DNA of 64,000 bases from Hansfordia pulvinata. Taxonomy: Eukaryota > Ascomycota > Sordariomycetes > Xylariales. The first letter of the stretch is position 1. The number at the start of each line of letters is the position of its first letter. Both the position numbers and the translations under genes were made by a program. The DNA lies in NCBI GenBank assembly GCA_006538405.1, contig BJKQ01000007.1:2108001-2172000 (forward strand), written 5' to 3'. Of the stretch, positions 11,367 through 24,710 are shown one piece after another. The notes below the pieces were generated by a model. It saw nothing but the letters and a program-made list of their open reading frames with translations. It was not told the origin of the DNA and made no database searches.

Positions 11367-14115
11367 ATGGCTGTGCCAGGTGGAGGACCTCCCCAGCTGG
11401 CTGCTGTTCCCTTGAGCAGCAGCTCACAAGAAGAAGTCTATGCCACAGTAAGCCTTTGCCGCCGCCGCCACTGCCATCACTTTAAGACACATCAAGCTGA
11501 CCACACCATTTCAATTTGCACAGCTTCTACTCAGTGACACTTATGTGCCTGGTCAGCTCTGCCTCTCCTGGTCTCTGCACTGCACCCTTACTGACCCCTT
11601 CTCTAGGTGCCCTGGTACTGGCCCATGCTCTTCGCGATAATGGAGCCACAAAGAAGCTGGTCTGTCTTGTCACCCTTGACACTGTCTCTGCAGAAGTCAT
11701 CACTCTCCTCAAGGTCTGTCCATGCCTGCTTCTCTAGCTCCTCCCTGGCTAGCTCAACTAATCCTCTCTCTAGGGTGTCTTTGACTACATCCTCCCCGTC
11801 AGCAGGATCAAGAACTCTGTCAAGACAAACCTCGAGCTCATGAACAGACCAGACCTGCACTCTGCCTTCACCAAGGTCAACCTCTGGAGACAGGTTCAGT
11901 TCAAGAGGATCATTTACCTTGATGCTGATGTCCTGCCCTACAGGGCTCCCGAGGAGCTCTTTGCCCTTCCTCACCCCTTCTCTGCTGCTCCTGACATTGG
12001 CTGGCCCGACATTTTCAACACGGGTGTCATGGTCCTCGAGCCGAACATGGCCGACTATTACTCCATGATGGCCATGGCCGAGCGAAACATCTCCTTTGAC
12101 GGTGCCGATCAGGGCCTCATCAACCAGCACTTTGGCCAGAATTACAACCGCATCAGCTTCACTTACAATGTCACCCCTTCTGCCCACTACCAGTACCTCC
12201 CTGCCTATAACCACTTCAGATCCGGCATCAGCATGGTCCATTTCATTGGCCCGGACAAGCCCTGGTTCCAGGGCAGGAGCAGTGCGTCCTCGGACAGTGA
12301 TTCGCCTTTCCAGCACATGACGGCCCGTTGGTGGGCTGCCTACGACGCCCACTACGGCCCCAAGGTGAGTTGCATCGGTCTCGCGCAGCCCCATCTACTT
12401 GGTCACATGACTCGAGACTGACTCGAGACGCAGGCCCAGCCTACGGCCACCGCTGCTGATACTGCCACCGCCCAGGCCAAGTCGGTCAGCCAGCCAAAGC
12501 AGCAAGTTCCCAAGCTGTTGCAATATCACACCAAGGGGGAATACCAGCCTGAGGCCGCCCCCTCTCAAGTTGCTCCCAGTAAGCCTCAAGGTGTGGGCGG
12601 AGAGCCCCAGAGAGAGGTTCTGACTGGTTCGCTTGCAGACTCGTCCTACCAGGCACAGGTCGCACACGGCGACAATGCCGCTCCAGCGGCAGGTCAGGAT
12701 CATGAACACCAAGAACACGTGCACGCTGAGGCCTCGGCGTCTTCAGCTCCCCAACAGCCGTCTGGTGACTTGACTGGAACCCCGCATCACGCGGAGGAGG
12801 TGGTCACTACTCAAGACAGCGAGCATGCCCAGCAAGCTCAGCCAGTGGAGCACAAGCAGGAGGAGAAGCGTCAGCCCGAACCCGAGCCTGAGCCAGAGCC
12901 CGAACCATTCCAACCCACCATGTCGCAATGGAACGCCCAGTGGTAAGTCAAGGACCACCGCAAACGTGACGCGCCGGGCGTCCGGCCAGACTGACCGGTT
13001 TATGTAGGCACCCGCCCCCGCAGGACTCCGTCCCTGAGGCCATCAACTTTCCCTCTACCACCTACGAAATGTCGGACGACCCAACGCCTTTCGTGCCTCC
13101 TGCACGCTACCCCAGTCCACCCAGGAACATGTGGTACGAGCTGCCCAAGGAACCCCCGGCGCCTCCTAGTTCGAAGTTGAAGCCGATCTTCCCTTGGGAG
13201 GCAGATAGAGCAGAGCCGTCCCGCACCTTTGTTGAGGACTACCCGGAGCAAGAGAGGGAGACGGTGGCCAAAGAAGAAGCCGGCAAAGCCACAGAGAGGC
13301 TGCCCGACCCAGTGGAGGACATGGAGAAGAAGCTCGGGCCGGTGGAACCAATCAAGACGCCACCGCTCTCGACTCCCATCGATATCTGGTCCTCGTTTCC
13401 CCGCACCAATGCCTGGGATGACGTCCCTGCCATCACCGAGTATGTGGGTGCCATGGACAGGCACTACAGAACCGAGAGGGCCAAGGCCCTCGGCCAGATT
13501 TCCTTGCCCAGCGCCACCGACGCTGTGGACAAAGAAGCGTGGGCTCGGAGAGGATCTAAAGTTACCGACTTTCCTAGCGAGGCTGAGCGACCGAGCCTCC
13601 CTGTGACGCCAGCGCCGGTCCGTCGACCCAAGTTCGGCCCAAGTGTGCCAGAAGACAAAGATGAAGATCCGTCTCTGCCGGCTGCAGAGGGTGTTCCAGG
13701 CCAGGTGGACTGGGTATGTGAGCATGGAAGACGATGGACTCCGGCGGACTGCCCCTGCCGTTTAGCTAACCTGCTGTATAATTCAAAGGATCCAAGTGAG
13801 CAACTCCAGAAGCTGGCCCACCAGCGGACGGATGTTCTGCTGGAGAAGCTGAGCAGCAGCCATCATGACAGCGATGATCTTCCTCCTCGGCCTGTTCCCT
13901 TCGGCTCTGAGGACCTCGTCTCGCCGAGCTACATAGCTCACTCGCCTAACATTGCATGCCCCCAGCCACGCAGGGGTGTGGATGGCAAGAGGATATTCAG
14001 CGACCTATTCGTTCACACTGATTTTCCGAATGAGGCACCCAACCAGCCTGTCCCCATGGACGAGGAATCGCAGCAGGTTGAGGAGGGCAGCTCTCGCGAG
14101 ACTGCAACGAAGTAG
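11367..14115 (+). CDS. Glycogenin, self-glucosylating primer of glycogen synthesis (6 exons)
   Basis: Glycogenin glucosylates its own tyrosine from UDP-glucose and hands the short glucan to glycogen synthase in the cytosol. Proposed exons are 11367-11447, 11524-11551, 11607-11713, 11774-12364, 12434-12942 and 13008-14115; phases agree and give 807 residues. The GT8 domain spans about 22-250: EEVYATLLLSDTYVPGALVLAHALR at the start, the metal-binding DxD as D122-A-D124 in YLDADVLPY, GADQGLIN at 182-189 and HFIGPDKPW near the domain end. Y211 in HYQYLPAY matches the position of the self-glucosylated tyrosine of mammalian glycogenin-1 (Y195); this is my alignment by eye. The long tail is low-complexity (Pro/Glu repeats near 12880-12910) and contains WVCEHGRRWTPADCPC near 13710-13760, a motif I associate with filamentous-fungal glycogenins. 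The C terminus binds glycogen synthase in known family members. Exon 2 is only 28 nt. The first 20 residues before EEVYAT are a low-complexity extension. Confidence 0.93.
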
Positions 14116-16132
14116 CCATCGCTCTGACACGGCCGCCCCCGCATCTCCAATTCTTGTCTCTGGTCAGACGCGAAGCGATGATAGCCCCCAGACGAAATCC
14201 TTTCTTCGAGGCATCGACCTCGACATTTTATTTCCCCGACATTTTGTGCGCGGCAGCGTGTCGCGCCATGGCAGTGGAGAGCCAAGTCCGCATCACTGTA
14301 CGATAATGCATTTTCTTCGACGGCGTTTTCTCAAAAGTCACCACGAAGGGACGAGCGAATGCAACAAATACGGATCCGCATGACGACCCTTGTTTCCAGC
14401 CGACCGGCAGAGATGACACCGGTGCACATTGGCCTTGCACCCAGCACACCCCGACTTTCGGCTGCTTTCCCGGCATATTTTCGACTTGCACGGCATCCTA
14501 GAGAGAACCATGGTAGCAGCCGCATTGCTTCTCCTTTGGTCAATTTCCGTTCGGCATTCGAGTCACTTATTACGCTCGACTTACAAGTTTCCTGCACGTT
14601 CTCGGCACGTCAAGGGAGGACCACCATACTTCTCGTTTGGCATAATGAAGTTTGATGGTTTAAGGCACTTTTTAGGGTGTATCTTAGACCATGGTAGCAC
14701 GCGACCTTTCCCTCCCGCGGTCACGATCTACCAATCCTATGTTCCGGCTGATAGCCTGGTGTCCGGACAGAGCAGGACATTCAAAGAGTCACATTGGACT
14801 TTCCGTTTTTCGGGCTACTCGTCCGCCATGTACACCTTTGTAAATAACTCACGTCTATTCCCCGGGAGCGCGGGGCCCAGATTGGTTGATATGGGCACGG
14901 CTTGTTGTGCACCGGCACAATACTGCCCTCTGCCAGTGCTTAGTAGGGAGAATAAAAAAAGGGTTTATACGCCAGGTCCCAATCCTCGCCATTGATTTCA
15001 GGCGTGATTGACCTCGCGGTTGACACCACTGAATGAAGCGAGTGATGGTCAGGGCTGTCCCGGTGTCTAATATACTAAATGACCGCCAGGCCCGATGAGT
15101 GGCGCGAGAAGAGGCCAGCAGCGAAGCTTCTGCAACGCGAGCGGCAGATTCGCGGATGTTACATCTCGCATCCGCACACCCAAGCTTTGTCTCGGTCTCT
15201 TCCTCTCTTCGGCTGTTGTCTCCCTGTCAGCTCGCATCCTCCTCTCGCCAGGCATCACGTCAAGCCTCCCTACTTGGACGAATGCCTTTTTCCCAACCAG
15301 GAGGAGGCCACGACTGACCGCAGCACAGCCCAGTCACCCAGCCCATGTGCTCGGGGCACGCCGCAGTTTTCTTTGCCTCCAGTGAAGAGAGCAGAGCGGG
15401 CCAGCGCGGCTCTCTCCCAGCAAGGGCGCTCTCCTTCTCATCTTCGAGGACGCGTCGGAGGGTTGCCAGAGGACCTGGTCAGGTCAGGTCTGGTTGAGAT
15501 TCTTGCGAACAAGGTGAGCGGTGTCGCTTGGCCAGCAAGCTCTTTCCGGGCACCGTCCCTCGCCCACTTGGGCCCGGACACGTCCGGGGGCAAGCCGGGA
15601 ACGGACTTTTGGCGCTGCTGAATTTGCTCCGTGGCTCCTCGGTCTCTATCTCACCCGTTCGAGGAGGGGGGTTCGCACTGTTGATTTTAACGGCTCTAAC
15701 GGCGGCCCGCTCCCCGTTGAGGGAGAAGGGACAAGGCGTACAGATAGAGCGAGCGAGACCGAGTCCTCGCCCAAGCGGTCGGTTCTGGCGTGTCCCTCAT
15801 TATGCACTTCTTGCCTGGTCCCACCCAAGACGATATCAGAGGCAGCCTGTCCCCCAGCAGCCTCGCCGAGCGCCAAATGGGCCATGTGATTCCCTCAGTG
15901 AAGCTTGTCGGGACGTAGAACTGGGAGCGATATCGCCTAACGTATATCCAGGGGCCAGAGCGCACACACAGCCGTCCGAGAAACCAGGTCTCCTGGCTGG
16001 GTTAGTGAGTGAGTCGGAATGCTACGGGCGAACTCACGTGCGAATCTTGCTGCGGGTGAAGAAGTCTCCCTCTGGACATGTCAGGTTTTCTTCTCTTACG
16101 TGTGAGACTATGCACGCTCTGCTCTCTGTGCG

Positions 16133-16157
16133 CCCCCCCCCCCCCCCCCCCCCCCCC
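16133..16157. repeat. Homopolymer C25
   Basis: Twenty-five consecutive C residues, the longest of at least eight G/C homopolymers of 13 or more in this window. Confidence 0.95.
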
Positions 16158-17818
16158 TCTCTCCGAGCATCTGCCGGCCCCGACACCGACAATAGGCGAG
16201 AGGACAGCCCGAGCGCATGAGTCACGTGTGAAAGGCCCTCGGAGCGGATACTACTCAACAAAGTCCTGGTCGAGGACGCAGGGCGGACTGGTGTGTGTAT
16301 GTGTTTGTGTGTGTGAGAGGTGTTTGGCGACGCGTTTGAGTCGCGTCGGCGCGTCGTAGTTCTGCTTTCGGCTCGGAGATCTCTCCCTCTCCCTCTCCAT
16401 CTCTTGTTTGGGAGAGGAGGTGATCTCTTGTCTGGCACCTGTCGGTGTTTGTCGTCTCCTTCTTCTTTTGGACTTCTACTTCTCTTCTGTTGTCTCGGTT
16501 CATTTTCTGTGTGTCAAGGGGGGGGGGGGGTGAGCCGTATCCCTCCTTTCTTCTTCTTCCTCTTCGTTCTCGACTCCCCTGTTTCTCTTCTCAGCTGTCG
16601 ACAGCGAAATTTGTCTCGGTACTTGGAGAGCAGGCGACAAGTAGAGACGTTCAGGGTGTGGGGGCGAGAGTGAAAACACAGAAAAAGGGACAAAAAGCAT
16701 TTCTTGCATTAGAAAGACAGATTGAACCAACCCGGTGGTCCCCGAGCCAGAAAGGAGAAATCAAAGACAGCACCTGGAGTACATGAAAGGAAAGATATGA
16801 CATGCGAGACGCCATCCCCGGGCTGGAGATGACGTCTCGCCTTTGCCCGAACCCTCTTCGACCAGAGACAAGTTCGCCCGAGCTGGCTTCGAGACAGGCG
16901 GACATGCAGGTGGACATGTCTCCACCGGCGGAAGAGACGACCGGGTTGGCGGATGTTGGACATTTTGTCACGGCGCCAAGCGCGACAAAAAGATGGCATC
17001 CAGACAGATAAATGCCGACCAGTAGCTCTACGGGGATTGCCGATGCAAAGCCTCCCGTGAACTTGTTGAGACCTGAGAGTTTCTCGGTCCGCGGCTCGGG
17101 GGAGTCTGTTGACCGGTGAATGACTTCGCTCGCTGGCGTGATCCGAGCCGTTTTGACAGCAGCCCTTTTCCCGCTTAGTATCGCCGATGAAGTAAGTGTC
17201 TCTTCACGTGTGGGAAAGAAGCTGGTGACTTGGAACCACCAATCCCGGCGTCGTGCTCATCCCACGGCCCAGCCCACCGAGATACGACGATGTGACGCTC
17301 TTTGCATGTCAGGCCATAAACGAGCAAAAGGCCGGTAGGTCTGGTATGGCGGGTGTCGCCCGCGCACGAAGCCGAAGGCATCGACGCCAAGCTGAGCCAT
17401 ACTTCGGCTGGAAGAATGATCACGTGTCCTCTTTGTGTCGGTAGAGTTGACGCACCGGAGTCTCTCAGCTACGCGCGGACGAGTAACCTTACGCACACAC
17501 ACAAACGCGCACACGCGCCGGCACTTGCGAGTGTGGTCCACGGCAACGTCGTTGCACGTCAAAAAGTGGCTGTCGGCGGCATTTTGCAGAAGAGCGACGG
17601 TGCGGTCCGCAGCCGGCGCCACCCGTTCGTGGCATGCGCCTCGGACACGGTCTCGCCAGCGCCCGGCCACGCGGCAGAGAACGCCGGTCTGGTGCAAAGC
17701 AAGCTACTCGGCAGGTAGGTATTGAGCAAGAGCTTCGCCGTCAAACACTGACACCAGGTTAACACCGGAACCGGTAACGGGCTGGCGGCCAGCCGGACAC
17801 AAGCCATCTTCAGCCACT

Positions 17819-17947
17819 CACGCGGTCCGGGAAAATACTGTCGTCGAGTACTTCCCGTACTTGATCGCACCCTGATTAGACTTACCATCACACCTAATTA
17901 GGGTGCGACGGTAAGTACCTCGCGACAGTATTTTCCCGCACCGCGTG
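17819..17947. mobile_element. MITE-like foldback element, 129 bp, flanked by CCACT direct repeat
   Basis: Two long inverted arms, 17819-17879 and 17894-17947, flank a 14-nt loop. The outer ends match as CACGCGGT-S-CGGGAAAATACTGTCG (24 of 25 bases identical), and the inner parts match over GTACTT and CGCACCCTRATTAG with one 7-base gap. The element is bracketed exactly by CCACT at 17814-17818 and CCACT at 17948-17952, as expected for a target-site duplication. It has no coding capacity. It therefore looks like a non-autonomous DNA transposon (MITE). The autonomous family is unknown; 5-bp duplications and ends starting CAC are reported for Transib, but the evidence here is too thin to assign it. 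An alternative is a plain hairpin with a chance 5-bp flank repeat. Confidence 0.75.
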
Positions 17948-20900
17948 CCACTCTCATTGGCGGGGGCGCGCCTAACCGGAAAGACAGCCGAACCCCGCGC
18001 AGCACGATTCCACGTTGAGTGTCTTGTCCCGAGACGAGACACGGACCGGGGACGCCGAAGGGAGTCCTCGTACGAGTATATCGTAGAGAAGGGGCGGAGA
18101 AGAAGAAGAAAAGTGGATGAAAAGCAGAGACAGAAGTGGGCGGACGGGGAAAGACAAGATAGAAAACGTGAGACAGGCCAAGCGCGACAAGAACCCGAAA
18201 ACGAGAATGTGCAAGACTTCTGGACGGGTTGCGGGTTGTCGGTCTGTGAGACTGTCGTGAGGTCTTCTTCTCCAACCCTCAAAACTCCCGAGCCCGAACA
18301 ACCCGTGGTCGCTCAATCGTCCTCCACCGCTGGGTGAGTGAGAGCTGCTCCAAGCCCATGGAGGAAGCCGATCTGGCATCGGGTCACACAGCGCCAGCTG
18401 CGTCGGGTAGCACAGCATCATGGTGCGACACGACCAAGTGAAGACCAAGTGAAGACAGCGTAGCGATTCGACGGGTGTCAGTGGCCCGTCGTACTGTGCA
18501 GCGCTCGCGCGCAACAGCAGCGGATGCATCGAACGGGGTGTTGGCGGCATCCTGAAGGGTATGCCAAGCAAGAGCGAACGAAGGCTTCTAGAACAATGGC
18601 GTCGCTCTCCCTCGGTCCCGCTGGGGCAGCGCCGGCGTTCAGGGACAGCGGCCCCGATCGCACTCGCTTAGCTAGCTGCAGCAGGGTGACATGACGGCGG
18701 GCGCTATCTCCGACGCATGCTATGGTTCGCATCCCTGTCTGGCTTGCGCTGGCCGGGGGGGCGGGGGCGGGCGGGCACTTCGGCACAACCCCGAGCCCGA
18801 GACTGTCCGACCGACCTCCACCACTACCAAGTTGGCCATGTCGGTTTGATGACTATTCGTAATGGCGCGCAGACGACAGACGACGGCGGTCGAGAGCGTG
18901 TGTACGCTTCCGGGGACATGGGGGAGCCGATCGATATCCGCCAGGAACGAGCGCGTGGTTGACGCGGAGTCGGAGATGGGCAGCGGAGTGAGACCCCAGT
19001 GAGGTACGCGTAGAGCGAAAGCAGAGGCGGCGGGGGTGCGGATGAGGACGAGGGTGGTGCTGATGGTTCTACTCGTAGTGCTGCTGCTGCTGCTTGCTGC
19101 TGCTATGGTCTCGGCGGCGGCGGCGGCGGCGGGTGGGAGTTGAGGCAAATGCGCACCCTGGTCGTGCTGCCCATACGCACGTAAGGAACTGCAGGGCGCA
19201 GGGGAGGGGTTCGTGATAGCGAGGAATGAAATGTCGTCGTAGGGATGCTACTCGTATGCCATCCGTGGTGCGAAGGTCCGACAAGAGTCGGAGATCGGCG
19301 GCAACCTTGGATCGAGTCGGAGTTCGAGTTCCAGATTCGACACCAGGCGATGAGTTCCCAGGTACCCACACTCGTACGGAGGTGTCAAGGGTAAGTTTTA
19401 CGCCGGGCCGCAGGTAGCGATCTTCGTGTCTGGTCTGTGTGTTAATGGCAGTCGATGAATGTTGAATAAAATAATATGCAAACAGTGTAAATAAGGATGT
19501 AAACTTGCTTGACGTCTGGAGAAACAGGCCTAGTTTTTTTTGGCGCGGTACCTTGAGCCGGTGTAAAACTTCGGCCTGCACCCTCCGTAAGGTACCTAGC
19601 AGAGTGCCCGACCTGGATACATGCACTCGACGCTACTAGGTAAGGTACCTACGGTACGGAGCTGTGATGCTGGGGGTTCCTGCTGCAAATGGAAGGCTTT
19701 CCAAGTTATCAACGAGTCTCTGGGGCTCTTTCCTGTGGCGCACTCGGGCGTCTGTCCACTGTCACGGGTAGGTGTCAAACAGCGCCTGCAAGAGGGATTC
19801 GAACCTAAAGGTACCTAGGTACCTTACCTACTACATACTGATGGACAGGTCCACGGCGTGGGAGTGCTCGTACGGATACACGGTTACCCCTACTGCCCGG
19901 GGCCGTGAACGGGGGCATATTCCACGAAAAATTGACATGACTGATCGGGCTCTCCTGCCCCCGTACGAGTATGTATACCCGTAGGGCAGACAGTACGAGT
20001 TACCTGACGACGTGACACGCGGATCGGGAACATGCGACTGGCGGTGAATTATCACTCGATCGAGTTAGCGCCGAAGCATCTCTGGCCACACACGGAAACT
20101 TGTACGAATAATTGGAACTTCTGGCACCTTCAGGGACACGCAGGGTCGGCACTGAGGTCCCCGCTTACATGTGTAGATACTCGTGCCTCTGTGCAGGGCA
20201 CTCGCAGGTAAGAGGGATGAGAGAGCACTTGGCGCGAGAAACAGGGATGAGCGTCCGTGAACGCGGCTCCCATACCGGTATTCTACGGCCCGTGAAGTGC
20301 TCGTAGATCAGTGTTTACGTACCTTACCTAATAACATACCTACTTTCCGGTAGGTACCAGGCACCGGAGCAGACAGCTTGGGCAAACCCTGCAACGCAAG
20401 CGCGTCCCGGATGAGCACGGTTGTTGCTTCCTGTCGTCGGGTCCGACATCGATGAACACGGGCGAGAAAAGAAGTACCTAATCGTCCTGTACTTCCAACT
20501 GTCTGTGATCGTAAGGTACATGTACTGCAACCCTGGATCCCTCCTTTACCATGGCCGGACGGCACTGGTCCGGGTGCCGGGTCCCAGTATTCGTATCTGA
20601 GGTACCTCAGGTACTCACAGGCTTGTCTGGGAGAAAGGCAACGCGAGAGCCCTGGGCCGGGTAATTCCGTTGTTTTTTGTCGAATCCGTGATCAATCGCC
20701 CACCAACACACCCGACACAGTGGTCTCTCAGGCTCCCTGGCCTCTCCTCACAACTGAGCACCGGCCCCTGTCCACGACGACGTTCGCATTTCCCACCGCC
20801 TTGCGATCTGGGTCGCAGGCAGGGGTCCTGGCACACGCTTAAGGAGCCAGGCGTTTTTGGCGCGCTGACGACCGGGGTCGCCTTACCAACTGCCCTACGT

Positions 20901-21535
20901 GCCCGTGACGACGACACGACAGCAACGACGAGGACGATGACGAGGAAGACGACGATAGCCCACGGGCGACTGTTATCCGGCCCTCTGGCTGGCTATCCTG
21001 GCGGCCCTCACAGCCCCGTGCTGCATTCTCGCTTTCCCCATCTCGCCACATCCTGGACCCGGGTATCCCATCCAAGCTTACACACCCAGCATTCATCATC
21101 GGACCTCGGGCCTGTTCGCCCATGGAATTCCGTGACGGAACTCGCGGTGCCCGTGCTTCGTGTCGCACGATGGACCCAGTCAGCAACCACGCAACCACAA
21201 GGGACGGTGGGGGAGTACGAGGACCACGATCCATCCCATGGCACGACGAGTGCAGAAGCTGTCTGCTCCGTGGCCGAGGCGCTGGATATACCTGGATGAG
21301 TATCTCGCACCGGGTGGGCCCTGTGTGCCGCCACAAACCTCTGGTACCTGGGAGACTCGACACCACTCTCATCTGATCAGGTCCATGGGAATGGAAACCC
21401 GGGAGGCCTGGGGACGCGACGGCTGCTCTGCCGACCCCGCAGCGCTGTTGCGCGCGCGTTGGCCGCCGCGCTGTCGACCCAGAGCCCGCCGCCCCCTTCG
21501 CCCCCAGGCTAAAGGGCAGCAGCACAGATGAGCAC

Positions 21536-21571
21536 GAGCCCACGAGCCCACGAGCCCACGAGCCCACAAGC
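21536..21571. repeat. (CGAGCCCA)n octanucleotide repeat
   Basis: About four tandem ACGAGCCC units in spacer DNA. Confidence 0.85.
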
Positions 21572-23971
21572 GCATCTAGACCTGTTTCACCCGGTATTCC
21601 CGTTTCCTGGGCCTACGAATACTCATCCTCGCCACAGGAGGCCCGTTGAGGGCCCGTGCACACACAGCTCAAGCAACCAGGCAACAGAATGCGAGATTTC
21701 CCTATACCCCCTGTCACCAGCGCCACTGACATCGTCGTGGCCACGAGTCACGAGTCGATTGACGGGCTGTTTTTGCGCGGATGCGTTCTTGTTTGCTTGT
21801 CTCTGTCTCCTGTCTCACGTCTTCTGTCTGTCTCTGTCTCCTGCCTCTTGTCTCTCCACCTCTGCGAGTCCACGTATCTGCGTCTATCTTTAGAAACCGA
21901 GAGGCCAGGTGACTTGGCAGCAGGTGCAACCATTGCCGCGCGGAGGCGCTGGGCTCTGGCATACAAAGTAAGCAGGCCAGCCCAAAGGGGGGGCGGGTAC
22001 CGGTGCGGATTGGCTGGTTTGCCCTGCCTCCCCCATGAACTGCAGTGGGCAATGACGAGAGGAGGTGAGATGGGCGCGGATGAGGCGCATGAGTGCCCGT
22101 CTTTGCCCAGCTGGGCACGCAAATCGCACATCTGCTGCAGCCATGGGTGGGCGTTCGCTTGCAGCAGGGGTGTCAGCGGTGCACCGCCTCGCAAGGCCCC
22201 TGTCAGACTGGTGCGCCAGCCATCTCCAGGGTTGTCCAAGGTATGTTGTGTACGACTATCCATTGCATTGCATCACGAGTACCTCCCCTCTCGGATACTG
22301 CACTCGTACATATGGGGCAGACACTCACATGTAGGGACTTGATCAGGGTTGGCTGTCTGATGAGTACTCGTACAGCCAGACACAGGGGTTCCTCCACGCG
22401 GTATGTATGGGAAGGCAGCGGAGCGATCGGGTCCGAGGGCGCGGGTCGACTACTCGTAGGGACCCATGGGTCCGCGCAACTGCAGCAGGTGAGCAGGCAG
22501 CCATCAATATCTCCGTAAGTTCATTAAAACTAATCTGCTTGCGCTGCGAGCGAGGCCTGGAGAAAAGCGCGCCGGCGCCCTCCATTCGATCATATGCGAT
22601 TGTGCGTGCACGAAGCAGACCTGCTCACGGAGAATCGTCGGAGACTGCTGACGAACTCGCCCCAGCACCCTGCCTCTAACTCGTGAGAATGCCTTGGGGG
22701 ATGGGGGAAACATGAGGGATGCTGCCCCCTGCTCTGCGAGTACAAGTATCCCCATGACACTCACGGGCCAACTCGCTCTTTTTGCCCTGCTGGGCGTCTG
22801 CGCTTACCCCCTCCCCTGCGCCGCGCCCGCTCTGCTTACAGTACCTCGAGCTGTCATTGCGAATCTCCCGTGGCCAGCCCTACGTCTACGAGAGATTACG
22901 AGTCTCCGACCCTCGTCTGCTCCTTGACCTGCTCCAGGCCCTCCCCGGCATCTTTCCCTGCCCCTGCCAACCCCCGGCCGCGGCTTCATACGTACGTACA
23001 TCAGTCTTTCTTTGGCCAACTGCTCCTGTGCCCGCCACGGCCCGCCCAGCTCCCACCACTCCCAGGCCCAGGCCTGCTTGCCAGGGCCCTTGTCGTGTTG
23101 ATGGGCATGCTCGCACTGCAGACCCAGGCGGTGGGTTTGTTGGCCTCATGACTCGACCTGAAGGATCTCCCATCCGCCACATGAATTCGCCACCCCCTTC
23201 CCGGGCCCTCCTCCGAACCCATGCCGGCGGCATTGCGCTCTGGGGTTCCTTTCTGCTTGGGGCTCCCCCCCCCCCCCTTTTCCCAATACTCGCACGAGCA
23301 CCTACTTGTGCGAATATACCCATACTTGAACCCTGTCTTTTTGGACAGGGGTGAAAGGGCGGAATATTCATACATGTAGGTATGGGAAAGATGTGCTAGC
23401 GCGTCGCGACTCTTCAACATCTAATTAAAGCATACCACTCGGAAAGATTTCGGGAGTTTGGCTCTTTTTCTAATGCCGAGTAGCAGACTGTTATTCCCTG
23501 CCACCCTGTCTACTACCCATTCATGAGAGGCAGGTAGTTACGATTCGGATTTTCGTCGTCAGCGGAGCCCAAGTCCGACGCCGACGCCGCCTTTGGCCTA
23601 CCAGTATGGTACACGCACATACGAGAGTGCTCGTATCTCGTGGGGACTGTTGGGAGGTTTTTCCTAAAACCGCAGGCAGCTAGCTAGCTAGCTACTACCT
23701 ACATACCTATCTACGAGTCTCTTCTGGCTGTTATATTAACAGGCAGCCCCCGCAAAAGCCGCGAATCAGGAGTTTGTTTCATCACAGGACCCCAGTGACA
23801 TACCAAGTCGATTCTCGTATAGCTGGAACCCTCTTCCTGCCGTCTGCCTGCCCACCTTCTGCCTGGCTGTTCGGCCGAGAAGACAGGGGGAAGAGCACAA
23901 AAGGTGCTCTCCGGTGTGTGCAACGAGCCAACCCCCCCTCCACGTTCAGGGCCAGGGGAGGAGGAGAGGCA

Positions 23972-23997
23972 ATCAAATCAAATCAAATCAAATCAAA
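23972..23997. repeat. (AATCA)n pentanucleotide repeat
   Basis: About five tandem AATCA units in spacer DNA. Confidence 0.9.
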
Positions 23998-24366
23998 ATG
24001 CGAGGCGGGATCTCCGGGAGCCGTGTTAACTTGCCATATTCGCTCTGATTTGACAGCGGGGAGGGGTGGTCTCCTTGACCCTCCACGCCATGTAATTGAG
24101 AGTAACGAGTACCTACCTACCTACCTACCTACTGTACCTGCCTAAGGCATTTCATGCAAAATTCACCATTGGCCCCACGGGACCTCTCGCGAACACAGCC
24201 AGATGAGAGGAAAAAGAAAAAAAAAAATAATCAAGAAATTAAGAAAGAAAAAAACCCAAGGAGGAAGCAGTCCAGATGTCCAGCGCAGCGCAGTGCAGTG
24301 CAAAGCCGCAGAGTAGGTACGGAGTGCGCGGGACCAGTGGCCGCACGGGATGCGGCCGAGATGCGC

Positions 24367-24405
24367 TGCGATGCGATGCGATGCGATGCGATGCGATGCG
24401 ATGCG
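24367..24405. repeat. (GATGC)n pentanucleotide repeat
   Basis: Seven tandem GATGC units. Related GCAGC and GTGCA repeats lie just upstream at about 24280-24302. Confidence 0.9.
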
Positions 24406-24580
24406 CGCGCACACATGTGAAAAGCTGTGCCGGCGACATGCGAGGCGGTGCGATGTGGTGCGGTGCGATGAGACTACAGATTTTCCCGCGGGTCCCCGAC
24501 CCCATTGACACGCATCTCCAGCTCGCAACCTGCCCGCCGACTATTCCCTTTCGCGCGCCGGCTTCTGTCTCCTTTGTCTG

Positions 24581-24617
24581 CGTGTGTGTGTCTCTCTCTG
24601 TGGATGTGTGTGTGTGT

Positions 24618-24710
<93 letters not shown>
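24581..24710. repeat. Compound (TG)n/(TC)n microsatellite
   Basis: A TG-rich tract to about 24620 is followed by about 40 TC units to about 24700 and a short TC tail. Predicted peptides across it are only Ser-Leu or Arg-Glu repeats. Confidence 0.95.

Noticed and set aside
19780..19825. tRNA-like T-arm (GGTTCGAATCC on the minus strand)
   Set aside because: The flanking bases do not pair as a T-stem and no D-arm, anticodon arm or acceptor stem can be drawn around it.
20670..21567. Overlapping 200-240-codon frames on both strands
   Set aside because: Neither has a domain, a plausible start context or splice structure; GC content explains the lack of stops.
23331..23350. CCCTGTC...GACAGGG hairpin resembling a bacterial terminator
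   Set aside because: Rho-independent terminators do not apply to a fungal nuclear genome, and no gene ends here.
24581..24710. Long open frames of Ser-Leu or Arg-Glu repeats
   Set aside because: They are translations of a TC/GA microsatellite and overlap on both strands.
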